Position numbers and translations under genes: made by a program. Of a stretch of DNA of 64,000 bases, positions 54,635-62,589 are shown in pieces (the first letter of the stretch is position 1; every line of letters starts with the position of its first letter). Under the pieces are notes generated by a model. That model saw nothing but the letters and a program-made list of their open reading frames with translations. It did no database searches and had not been told where the DNA came from. The stretch covers positions 310,001 through 374,000 of the forward strand of contig NZ_JAUYFF010000002.1 of assembly GCF_030691015.1 (NCBI RefSeq), given 5' to 3'. Origin of the DNA: Sulfuricurvum sp. GTDB taxonomy: Bacteria; Campylobacterota; Campylobacteria; Campylobacterales; Sulfurimonadaceae.

Positions 54635-56245
54635 TCATTCGAGTCCTTCTATCTCAATTTTTTTAGGATAGGAAACCGTAAACTGCATTGGTAAAACTTT
54701 CTTTTCATGGGCACTTAATTCTACATTCCAAATGATAATCCCATCTTCGGAAATTTTTGCAGACTCTTTTTGAGGTGTGTCAAGAACAACTTTGATCTGT
54801 TCGTTTCGAGAAACCGGAAAATGATCTTCTATATCAATCCGAATCGGTTTGTTTTTACCATTGCTAATTTCGTGAGAATAGCTATATTTTACATGGGTAT
54901 CATTTGAAATAAATTGATCCTCTTTACTGTATTTCTTTTGTTGTTTGTATTCAATTTTAATACTTTCATCTGCACCAAGGGAGAGTTGAACCTCTTCTTT
55001 AGGAAAGATTGTTTTCAAAGTATTGTGCATGCCTACGACTTGTCCATCCAATAGTAAAGTCATTTCACCCCTCAAGAGGGGGAAAGAGAATGGGCTCTCT
55101 AAATCTGCGGTCAAATAGGCAAACGATGAAACTCTAGGAACAGCTCGGTAATGAAAGTTTGCCTCTTTTTCAGCAGATGAAATAAAAATTTTGTGTGGCT
55201 GATTATCAGATGGAATCGTATTCCTACCGGGTAGCACAAAACTAAAAGAGGTCGATTCTTGCTGAATTTCAGGTGCTGCATACGTATCAGGAAGCATGGA
55301 TGCAACTGTTCTTGGCTCAGCCATCATCTCAACTTGATCATAGGCTGATTTAGAATAATTTCTTGAGCTTGGACGGTAAATATCAATATACCATCCTTCC
55401 AATGTATCTGGTGCCTTAGCGCTGAAAGGTTTAGCTGTCGAAATTTCAATCGATGCATCTGCCCAATCTTCTCCGCTTGATTGGGAAATGGAGGTGAAGT
55501 TTGACCATTCTATTTTTCCGGAAATGGAATCGGCATGAATGATATAGAGTGGATTCCAATGTGCGTTATTTACCATATAAGAAATTTCAACTTTTTGATC
55601 TTTTAAATCGGTTGAAGAATAGAGTTCTATCTGGACACTCTTACTTTCATCCGACGTTTTAAGTGTATTGAGCTCTTTTTCTATCGAAACTTTTTCTTTT
55701 TGGAGTTCTTTAGTGTGAACTTCTATTTTTGCAAGACGATTATAATTGTCTGTAAGGGTTTTTTCGAGAAATTTGGTATGGGCTTCTATTTCAGCAGGAA
55801 GGACTTTTTGATTGTGTGAAAATGGTGTTATCCTTTTTAAAAATTCATTTGAATTTGTGACAATGGCCATTTCATCTATATCATTTTGAATAAGAGCGGT
55901 TATTTGATCTAGCTTGGATTGGAGCTTTTCAATGTTATCGTGTTGCAACTTTTGAAGGTAAGTCTTTTTTACTTTTACATCTGATATTTTGATCGTGGAA
56001 ACTCCATCTAGCTTCACTTGAAGAGAATTATCAATTAAATTAGGGGTTAAATCGGGTATATAAATCGAGTTTTCTCCTTTTTTCAGAGAAACTTTTCCCT
56101 CTTTCGTAACCATGGCATTATTGGTAAAAACGGTAACATGAGTGATTTTAGGATTGACTAACTGCATCTTACTTGACGCCGATAGCTCCGAAATATACAA
56201 GAAGAAGGCAATTAATATAACTGAATGGACAGAACTTCTAAACAT
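54635..56245 (-). CDS. Exported MuiA/DUF4139-like protein
   Basis: A 536-residue protein: signal peptide (VHSVILIAFFLYISELSAS), an N-terminal DUF4140-like domain (ITHVTVFTNNAMVTKEGKVSLKKGEN), two coiled-coil helices (about 80-200), and a C-terminal beta domain of DUF4139/MuiA type (VEISYMVNNAHWNPLYIIHADS, AKPFSAKAP, FPVSRNEQIKV). In other bacteria the family is named mucoidy inhibitor A from early work. First gene of the cluster and probably an envelope protein. Confidence 0.8.
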   Translation of the reverse strand: MFRSSVHSVILIAFFLYISELSASSKMQLVNPKITHVTVFTNNAMVTKEGKVSLKKGENSIYIPDLTPNLIDNSLQVKLDGVSTIKISDVKVKKTYLQKLQHDNIEKLQSKLDQITALIQNDIDEMAIVTNSNEFLKRITPFSHNQKVLPAEIEAHTKFLEKTLTDNYNRLAKIEVHTKELQKEKVSIEKELNTLKTSDESKSVQIELYSSTDLKDQKVEISYMVNNAHWNPLYIIHADSISGKIEWSNFTSISQSSGEDWADASIEISTAKPFSAKAPDTLEGWYIDIYRPSSRNYSKSAYDQVEMMAEPRTVASMLPDTYAAPEIQQESTSFSFVLPGRNTIPSDNQPHKIFISSAEKEANFHYRAVPRVSSFAYLTADLESPFSFPLLRGEMTLLLDGQVVGMHNTLKTIFPKEEVQLSLGADESIKIEYKQQKKYSKEDQFISNDTHVKYSYSHEISNGKNKPIRIDIEDHFPVSRNEQIKVVLDTPQKESAKISEDGIIIWNVELSAHEKKVLPMQFTVSYPKKIEIEGLE

Positions 56246-56276
56246 TAATAACCACCTACTATTTATTCTATTAAAT

Positions 56277-56282
56277 ATTATA
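56277..56282 (-). promoter_or_regulatory. -10 element of the MuiA-Kunitz operon
   Basis: TATAAT on the - strand, 32 bases before the MuiA-like ATG; RBS-like AGGTGG follows. The rest of the spacer up to 56419 is AT-rich and shows no other signal. Confidence 0.5.
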
Positions 56283-56419
56283 AATAGTATCTACTTTTAA
56301 CAATAAAATTCTACTTAATATAATTTTAACAATCGACGACATTAACGAATTAAAAAGTATCTAGTATTTTGGGACATTCAAGAATTGATTGTAAAAGTTG
56401 GAATTAAAGTAAGAAACTT

Positions 56420-57259
56420 TTATCCAAATATCTTTACGGTATCAATCTGATAAAAATCCATAAACTCATCATACAGTTCGGGAAAATGTTTTTTTAACGA
56501 TAGCGGAGACTCAAAAAAACGCTCCGTAACAACGGCAAAAAATTCTGCTTCATTCGTTGCGGCATAAGAACCTAGGAGTTTGTATTTTCCCCAGTCACGG
56601 TTTTTATTTGAAATTTTGCTGAGGGCATTAAACTCTTTGTTGAGCGTATGTACCCACCCGTCATATTTTGATTTTTCGATGGGGGGAACTCCATCGATTT
56701 CACCATCCATAAAATCAATTTCATGGGCGAATTCATGGATCATAACATTAGTATGGCGCATATGATACGCTTCGCTTTTGGCCTGATGCCACGTGATGAC
56801 CACGGTATCATTGGACGATTGCCCTGCGAGTATAAACTGCTCTTTGGAGTAAATGCCACCATAGGATTTGACCTCTTTAGTGATAACGGGATGAGGATAG
56901 ATGATAATGGTTTTTAGATTGTCGTAGCAACTATGTGGCCCTTTATGCACCAACAAAAGAGAGGCATAGAAGGCAATAACCAACTTCATCTCTTCCGTTA
57001 CCTCCATGTACACACCTATAAACTCTTTTGTATAGATAAAACGTAAAATGGTGCGCTGAATTTGATGTTGATCGGTAGAAGAGAGTTTTTGATAATGGGG
57101 TATTCTTTTTAAAATCGCTTCGTACTGCTCAGAAAAAGGGAGAGCTTCAACATCATGTAAAAATCTTTTTTTTCGTAATTCAAAAAATAAAATAAAGACA
57201 AAATAGATTGCTCCCAAACCTCCGAAGAGAAGGAGAAGTGCGCTATGATAGTTCATCAA
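56420..57259 (-). CDS. mtfA: MtfA-family zinc peptidase
   Basis: Zinc metallopeptidase of the MtfA/M90 family, 279 residues. N-terminal membrane helix (about 5-26), catalytic HEFAH-x-x-D (HEFAHEIDF, residues 175-183) and the downstream segment NEAEFFAVVTERFF with the third ligand. E. coli MtfA removes the glucose repressor Mlc and acts on peptides; no Mlc-like gene is here, so the substrate is unknown. Follows the small 69-residue gene by three bases. Confidence 0.88.
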   Translation of the reverse strand: MMNYHSALLLLFGGLGAIYFVFILFFELRKKRFLHDVEALPFSEQYEAILKRIPHYQKLSSTDQHQIQRTILRFIYTKEFIGVYMEVTEEMKLVIAFYASLLLVHKGPHSCYDNLKTIIIYPHPVITKEVKSYGGIYSKEQFILAGQSSNDTVVITWHQAKSEAYHMRHTNVMIHEFAHEIDFMDGEIDGVPPIEKSKYDGWVHTLNKEFNALSKISNKNRDWGKYKLLGSYAATNEAEFFAVVTERFFESPLSLKKHFPELYDEFMDFYQIDTVKIFG

Positions 57260-57262
57260 GGT

Positions 57263-57472
57263 TTATATAAGCCCTAATTCCGCCAGTATGGGTTTCATAC
57301 CGCTTGTTAACTCCATGAGTTCTTTATAGAGCGTGCCCTCTGCTTTGTCTTCCAAAATCCACTCTTCGATGTGTTTTACCGATTCTGACTTATCGTGATC
57401 GTTTAGATGGTCAGATTTTTCAATAGCCTCTTTGATTTTTTCTAAATGCGAATGATCTTTGTGTGAACTCAT
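57263..57472 (-). CDS. Small acidic protein upstream of mtfA
   Basis: A 69-residue, highly charged, helical protein (SHKDHSHLEKIKEAIEKSDHLNDHDKSESVKHIEEWI). No family recognised. Start shares the mtfA operon; promoter at 57522. Confidence 0.65.
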   Translation of the reverse strand: MSSHKDHSHLEKIKEAIEKSDHLNDHDKSESVKHIEEWILEDKAEGTLYKELMELTSGMKPILAELGLI

Positions 57473-57499
57473 AATTGATTCCTGAGTGGTATTAGATTT

Positions 57500-57530
57500 G
57501 TCTTTTCAAGACATCGTAATCATTATATCA
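57500..57530 (-). promoter_or_regulatory. Promoter of the small gene-mtfA operon, with palindrome near the start
   Basis: TGATATAAT on the - strand (TATAAT at 57522-57527). GTCTT-TTC-AAGAC (57500-57512) is a small inverted repeat close to the predicted transcription start. Confidence 0.5.
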
Positions 57531-57643
57531 ACTTATAGACACATTTATACACTATAACTGTTCAATCTTTCAGAACATTAAATCCTTCCTAAAACTCTAT
57601 TTAAAAAGTAAATTTTTTTATTTAGTATCAGTAACATTTATAG

Positions 57644-57674
57644 TGATATAGTGTGTAAATATATTGCAATATAT
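57644..57674 (+). promoter_or_regulatory. Promoter of the small secreted protein gene with 16-base palindrome
   Basis: TGATATAGT (extended -10, TATAGT 57647-57652) and, at the predicted transcription start, the perfect palindrome ATATATTGCAATATAT (57659-57674). The palindrome may be an operator. Confidence 0.5.
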
Positions 57675-57695
57675 AAAAACACAAAAGGATCTAAA

Positions 57696-57893
57696 ATGAA
57701 AAAAGTTATTCTTGCTATGGCTCTAACTGCCCTTGCTTCTCTTTATGCGGCAGATGCTGTCAAACCTACGCCTACTGCCGGTCCAGGAGAAAAAACACAA
57801 GTTGAAAAAAATGTGGTAAAAGTCGAAAAAGTAGAGAAAACATCTGAAAAGCAAGTTAAAAAAGAAGCTCACCGAGCTGCAGATAAACTTTAA
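57696..57893 (+). CDS. Small exported lysine-rich protein
   Basis: A 65-residue protein with a Sec signal peptide (KKVILAMALTALASLYA) and a lysine/valine/glutamate-rich mature part (VEKNVVKVEKVEKTSEKQVKKE). ATG 57696 chosen over the frame's first ATG (57651) because AAAGGA precedes it. Ten bases before the YfaZ-like gene. No function known. Confidence 0.7.
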   Translation: MKKVILAMALTALASLYAADAVKPTPTAGPGEKTQVEKNVVKVEKVEKTSEKQVKKEAHRAADKL

Positions 57894-57903
57894 AAGGATT
57901 ATT

Positions 57904-58494
57904 ATGTTGAAAATACTACTACTCGGTACTTTGATAAGTACAGCTGCATTTGCGGCACACCAAGCGGAGTTGAATGTAAACAATAAAGAGCTTGAGGGGC
58001 AAATTCGGATCGATATGAAACAAATGAGCATCAGTTCTTTAGAAGGATCTTATCTCGGAGCACGTATTTTGAACGGTGATGAGAGCAACAGCGATCGAAT
58101 CGGAAATACAGATCCTTTGATGGAAGTATCGTTTATGGTGCAACGTCCGGTTGCGGAAGTTCCCGGCTTGGCTATCGGTCTTGGGCTCAAAGGTGAATAC
58201 ACCAAGTTTGACGGTCAACATTATTCGGCTATACCTTTGGGGATTGAAGCAGATATGAAGCTTCCGATTGAAGCCTCGATTCCGTTTTATGTCGGCGGTG
58301 CTTTGTACTATGCCCCTTCGGTATTGGCATTTCAAGACGCTGATGCGTATTTCGAAACTCGCATCCATTTTGATGTCGAGCCGATTAAAAACGGACGGAT
58401 TGAAGTAGGGTATCGAATGATCGACACCGATGTTAAAAGTAGAGATGTTACGTATAACGATGCGTGGTATTTAGGAATGAGAATCGATTTTTAA
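57904..58494 (+). CDS. YfaZ-like outer-membrane beta-barrel protein
   Basis: A 196-residue protein with a signal peptide (KILLLGTLISTAAFA). The mature part is a chain of beta strands with aromatic ends (YLGARILNG, GLGLKGEYTKFD, FYVGGALYYAP, FETRIHFDVEP, GYRMIDTDV, WYLGMRIDF with terminal F), as in YfaZ-type barrels. Follows the small secreted gene. Confidence 0.75.
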   Translation: MLKILLLGTLISTAAFAAHQAELNVNNKELEGQIRIDMKQMSISSLEGSYLGARILNGDESNSDRIGNTDPLMEVSFMVQRPVAEVPGLAIGLGLKGEYTKFDGQHYSAIPLGIEADMKLPIEASIPFYVGGALYYAPSVLAFQDADAYFETRIHFDVEPIKNGRIEVGYRMIDTDVKSRDVTYNDAWYLGMRIDF

Positions 58495-58503
58495 CTGAAC
58501 ATT

Positions 58504-58536
58504 GTTTTGGTATGTTCATCTTAAATGTACCAAAAC
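58504..58536 (+). terminator. Terminator of the YfaZ-like gene
   Basis: GTTTTGGTA (58504-58512) and TACCAAAAC (58528-58536), nine pairs with a 15-base loop, ten bases after the stop; the T-tail is weak. Confidence 0.5.
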
Positions 58537-58660
58537 GATTATTCTACTGCTATTTCTTACGCTGCACTTTCATATATAACATACACGCATATAGTTAATT
58601 TATATTAGTTTTAAATGCAAAGCTAGAAAATATAAACAATGGTCATACTGTTATTAGTCG

Positions 58661-58666
58661 TATAAT
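58661..58666 (+). promoter_or_regulatory. Ice-binding protein gene -10 element
   Basis: TATAAT 43 bases before the ATG. No -35 assigned. The spacer from 58537 shows nothing else clear. Confidence 0.5.
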
Positions 58667-58709
58667 AATGTTACTTTACGATAAATAATGATAGAAAGTG
58701 GGTATTACC

Positions 58710-60155
58710 ATGGAAGTCTTTAAGCAATATTCTAATCAAATCATGTGGCTTGGCATTTTAATGTTTGGTATTGTCGTACTTGGTTGCGGCGGAGGCGGAG
58801 GGGGTAGTGCCAGTGCGATTAATAGCACGGTCGCGGTTGCCCCTACAGTCATTTCCACCAATCCAGGCAATACTGTCACGGCGGTAGCGCGTAATCAGAA
58901 TATAACGGCTACCTTCAGTACAGCAATGAATGCTGCAACGCTGACGGCAAGTACTTTCACGGTAACGGGACCCGGTTCTACGCCCGTTGCCGGAAGTGTT
59001 ACCTACTCAGGAACAACCGCCTCTTTCAACCCGACCGCTGACCTCGCCGACAGTGTACTCTATACTGCTACAATCACCACCGGTGCCAAAAACGTAGCCG
59101 GTACCGCTGTGGCTGCTAATTATGTCTGGACCTTTACTACCGGTTCAATCAATGATAGCACTGCCCCTGATGTAAATTCTACCAATCCGGATAGTAATGC
59201 TACCGGTGTGCCGATCAATCAAAGTATCACCGCTGTCTTTAGCGAAGCTGTTGATTCCGCTACGGTAAATACAACAAGTTTTTCTCTTATCGAGGGGATA
59301 ACACCGATTGCAGGTGTTGTGACCTACTCGGGAACAACGGCGATTTTTAATCCGACGAACAATCTCAATACGGATACCAATTATACGGCAACCATTACTA
59401 CGGCTGTCCAAGACTTGGCAGGTAATGCCATGCTAGTCAATAAAGTCTGGACATTTACAACAGGGACAACGATAGCAAACGGCCCCGATCCGGTTAGTCT
59501 CGGTACGGCGGGTAATTTCGTCCTTCTAAGCAAATCAGGTATCTCAACCACCGGCGTCACGAGCATCACCGGAGATATCGGAGTGAGTCCTATCGATGCG
59601 ACTGCATTTACGGGATTTTCCAATTATGCATTATCCGGAACCTATGCAACGGCAGATCAAGTAACCGGAAAGTTGTATGCGGCTAATTTTGCTGCCCCTA
59701 CACCTGCGTATCTAACCACCGCTATTAGCGATATGGAAATTGCGTTCACCGATGCCGCAGGGCGAACGAATCCTACGGCTACGGAACTCGGTGCCGGAAA
59801 CATTAGCGGGATGATTCTCGCTCCCGGTCTCTATAAATGGGGAACGGGTGTTCTCATCACGGGTGCGGGCGTTACACTCTCAGGGGGTGCTAATGATGTC
59901 TGGATTTTCCAGATTGCACAAGATTTGACGGTGAGCAGCGGTGCGATCATTACCCTTGCTGATGGGGCAATGGCCAAAAATGTTTTCTGGCAAGTCTCCG
60001 GTCAAACGGCACTGGGAACAACGGTTCAATTCAAAGGCAATATATTGAGTCAAACCTTGATCTCTCTCAATACCGGTGCGACATTGGAAGGGCGTACATT
60101 AGCTCAGACAGCGGTTACTTTGAACGCCAATACTATTATTCTTCCTACTCCATAA
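58710..60155 (+). CDS. Ice-binding lipoprotein with two Big_5 domains
   Basis: A 481-residue lipoprotein: signal ending in the lipobox VVLGC, then a glycine linker. Two bacterial Ig-like Big_5 domains follow (about 50-150 and 155-255, each ending in WTFTTG with AVFSEAVDSATVNTTSF or TFSTAMNAATLTASTF). The C-terminal domain (about 262-481) is an ice-binding domain of the DUF3494 type (LGTAGNFVLLSKSGISTTGVTSITGDIGVSP, AADQVTGKLYAANF variants, GLYKWGTG, NVFWQVSGQTALGTTVQFKGNILSQTLISLNTGATLEGR). In other organisms this domain binds ice or attaches cells to it. The start is ATG 58710; GTG 58698 is possible. Confidence 0.9.
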   Translation: MEVFKQYSNQIMWLGILMFGIVVLGCGGGGGGSASAINSTVAVAPTVISTNPGNTVTAVARNQNITATFSTAMNAATLTASTFTVTGPGSTPVAGSVTYSGTTASFNPTADLADSVLYTATITTGAKNVAGTAVAANYVWTFTTGSINDSTAPDVNSTNPDSNATGVPINQSITAVFSEAVDSATVNTTSFSLIEGITPIAGVVTYSGTTAIFNPTNNLNTDTNYTATITTAVQDLAGNAMLVNKVWTFTTGTTIANGPDPVSLGTAGNFVLLSKSGISTTGVTSITGDIGVSPIDATAFTGFSNYALSGTYATADQVTGKLYAANFAAPTPAYLTTAISDMEIAFTDAAGRTNPTATELGAGNISGMILAPGLYKWGTGVLITGAGVTLSGGANDVWIFQIAQDLTVSSGAIITLADGAMAKNVFWQVSGQTALGTTVQFKGNILSQTLISLNTGATLEGRTLAQTAVTLNANTIILPTP

Positions 60156-60167
60156 ACGAGTGGACAA

Positions 60168-60185
60168 TCCGAGCAAAAGCTCGGA
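60168..60185 (+). terminator. Bidirectional terminator between the ice-binding gene and the cyclase
   Basis: TCCGAGC-AAAA-GCTCGGA, seven pairs; lies between two converging genes. It is followed on the + strand by ACGTTCTATTCTTT. Confidence 0.65.
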
Positions 60186-60197
60186 ACGTTCTATTCT

Positions 60198-61313
60198 TTA
60201 GATACTTCGATAACCTTCATTCTCTTCCGCAACAAAAACATAATAGCGATTTTTACCGGCCGATTTGGCTTGATACATCGCATAATCTGCCTGAGCGAGT
60301 AATTGATCCGCATCAATCTCTATGGATTGAGGAAAGAAGGTTATCCCGAAACTGGCAGAAACTTCAACGGAATGGTTATTGATAAGTACCGGTTTTTGTA
60401 CACTCTCTAGTAATCGATTGAGCATTGGAACACAGGCTTGGATATCGTTTAGATTGAGCAATAGAATGACAAATTCATCACCCCCGATTCGGGCAATGGT
60501 ATCAATTTCGCGTAAGGTTCGTTTCATATTTGTGGCAAGTTTAATCAGCAGTTGATCTCCGGCTTCATGCCCGTAGGTATCGTTGACGTTTTTGAACCCA
60601 TCGAGGTCGAGATACAATACGGCAAAAGGTTGTTTATGACGATTGGTTTGTGCCATAGCTTGATGGAGACGATCGGCCAATAGAATCCGATTCGGCAATG
60701 CCGTGAGCGGATCGTATTGAGCGATTTCCTGGAGCTTATTTTCATATTTTTTTCGTTCACTAATGTCACTTATGACAACCCGCCATTGCGGTGTATTGTT
60801 CAAATCTCGTACTATCGTTGTCGTTAGATTAGCCCAGAAGAGTGTTTGATCCGCTTTTAACATCCGCAATTCACAAATAGGATTTGATCCGCATTGGAGG
60901 AGTTGTTTGGAGTAGAGGTAATAGATATCTTGATCTTCAGCAATAACAAAAGTGGAAAAAGGGTGTTGAAGCAAATCTCTTTGCTCAAGTGTGAGTAACA
61001 GGGCAGCCGTATGGTTGGTTTGCACTATAACTCCATGCGCATCTAGGGTGCAATACCCGATAGGAGCAAGTTCATAGAGATCGAAATACCGCTTTCTCTC
61101 ATCCTCTAATTCGATTTGTACTCTCTGAAGCTCTTCATTTTGCAACTCCAGCTCGATTTGATGGAGATTGAGTTCATAAACTATATTCTTGATCTCCGTT
61201 GATGTAAGTTTTTCTAAATTTTGTAAGGTATCAGTACCGTTTTTTTTGGCTATTGCTTCGGCTCTTCGGCGTAGAAGCTGTGCCGTATCGGTTGGTTTCA
61301 GACGCTTAGACAT
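60198..61313 (-). CDS. PAS-GGDEF diguanylate cyclase
   Basis: A 371-residue cytoplasmic protein: an N-terminal coiled coil (about 1-80, HQIELELQNEELQRVQIELEDERKRYF), a PAS domain (about 75-195, LYELAPIGYCTLDAHGVIVQTN), and a GGDEF domain (about 200-365) with DLDGFKNVNDTYGHEAGDQLL and an intact IGGDEFVILL active site. Makes cyclic di-GMP. Its N-terminal region is similar to that of the histidine kinase encoded just before it, indicating duplication. Start overlaps the kinase stop by eight bases. Confidence 0.92.
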   Translation of the reverse strand: MSKRLKPTDTAQLLRRRAEAIAKKNGTDTLQNLEKLTSTEIKNIVYELNLHQIELELQNEELQRVQIELEDERKRYFDLYELAPIGYCTLDAHGVIVQTNHTAALLLTLEQRDLLQHPFSTFVIAEDQDIYYLYSKQLLQCGSNPICELRMLKADQTLFWANLTTTIVRDLNNTPQWRVVISDISERKKYENKLQEIAQYDPLTALPNRILLADRLHQAMAQTNRHKQPFAVLYLDLDGFKNVNDTYGHEAGDQLLIKLATNMKRTLREIDTIARIGGDEFVILLLNLNDIQACVPMLNRLLESVQKPVLINNHSVEVSASFGITFFPQSIEIDADQLLAQADYAMYQAKSAGKNRYYVFVAEENEGYRSI

Positions 61314-62589
61314 GACTTTTATCCAACGTGATGACGAAGCATGCCCCTTGATTTTTGTTGTACCAGCTCAGGGCACCTGAAAAATATTTCTCGATAATGG
61401 TTTGGGATATATAAAGGCCAAGTCCTGTCCCCATTAGCCCTTTGGTTGTGAAATAGGGGAGGGCAATTTTATCGATAATTGCCTCGGGAATTCCGCCGCC
61501 GTTATCCCGAATGGTGGTGATGATGGAAGTAGGTGTTTCATCGATAATAATAGTAATGATCGCCGGTTTCACGTTAGCCGACTCCAATGCGTGTTTTGCA
61601 TTTCCTAAAATATTGAGGAATACCTGTACCAATGAGTTTTTGTGGATTAGCAAGGGAGTTGTACTGTTGTTATGGACATTTATCGCTATGTTTGTCACAT
61701 AGCATTGTCCGATAATTTTCAAGGTACAGTTGATTACTTCCTCAATGCTTATCAACTCTTTAGGCTGATCGGGTGAGAAAAAGTTTCTAAAATCATCGAT
61801 AGTTTTGGACATAAACTGCAAAATTTGATCTACTTTTTCGTGGGAAGCGTAAACACTTTTATCATCCAATTTACCCAATTCTAATTTTATGTACATATCT
61901 TGATTGATGAGTGCCAGATTATTCAGCGGTTGTCGCCATTGATGGGCTATCATCGAGATGAGTTCTCCCATAGCCGCTTTTTGTGCCTGTGCGAGCATAA
62001 TCTGCTCATTCAATTTTAACTTCTCTTTGACTATCGTATATTTCGTAATATCACTGATAATCAAATGATACTCATATATATTGTCGGGATTATGCCCATC
62101 TCTGGTTTCCAAATGTGCCCAAAACGGTTCTTCATCTTTACCTATCATACGCAGTTCACAGGAACGTGATTCACCAAATTCTTCGATCTGTTTTTGGCAC
62201 ATGTAGAAGATATCCTGATCCTCTTGGAGGATAAAATGGGTGATAGCTTGGTTGATGACATTATTTAGATGTGTCCCAAAGAGATTCGCAGCCGTCATAT
62301 TTGCCTGCAGAATTTTTCCTTGCATGTTAAGGGTGCAATACCCTACGGGTGCTAGATTATAGAGATCGATGTAACGATTACGTTCATGGTCAAGCTCCAC
62401 TTGGGTGAGGTGGAGTTGTTCGTTTTGCATCTCCAATTCGATCTGATGTACTTGCAGCTCGTGGATGAGATTATGGTTCTCAACGCCGGATAATATTTCG
62501 AGACTTTTGGGGGAGCGAGCCGCTAACTCTTCGGCTTTGCGGCGGAGCATTCGGGTGGAGCTTTTGAACGGTGCATTATTAAGGTTCAT
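61306..62589 (-). CDS. Cytoplasmic PAS-histidine kinase
   Basis: A 427-residue kinase with no membrane helix. Coiled coil and PAS (LYNLAPVGYCTLNMQGKILQANMTAANLFG), HisKA with phospho-acceptor histidine in MIAHQWRQPLNNLALI (about residue 215), and the ATPase domain with IRDNGGGIPEAIIDKIALPYFTTKG and GTGLGLYISQTI (N, G1, G2 boxes). No response regulator is in the window; the neighbours suggest a role in chemotaxis or c-di-GMP control. Starts four bases inside the CheR-type gene. Confidence 0.92.
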   Translation of the reverse strand: MNLNNAPFKSSTRMLRRKAEELAARSPKSLEILSGVENHNLIHELQVHQIELEMQNEQLHLTQVELDHERNRYIDLYNLAPVGYCTLNMQGKILQANMTAANLFGTHLNNVINQAITHFILQEDQDIFYMCQKQIEEFGESRSCELRMIGKDEEPFWAHLETRDGHNPDNIYEYHLIISDITKYTIVKEKLKLNEQIMLAQAQKAAMGELISMIAHQWRQPLNNLALINQDMYIKLELGKLDDKSVYASHEKVDQILQFMSKTIDDFRNFFSPDQPKELISIEEVINCTLKIIGQCYVTNIAINVHNNSTTPLLIHKNSLVQVFLNILGNAKHALESANVKPAIITIIIDETPTSIITTIRDNGGGIPEAIIDKIALPYFTTKGLMGTGLGLYISQTIIEKYFSGALSWYNKNQGACFVITLDKSHV

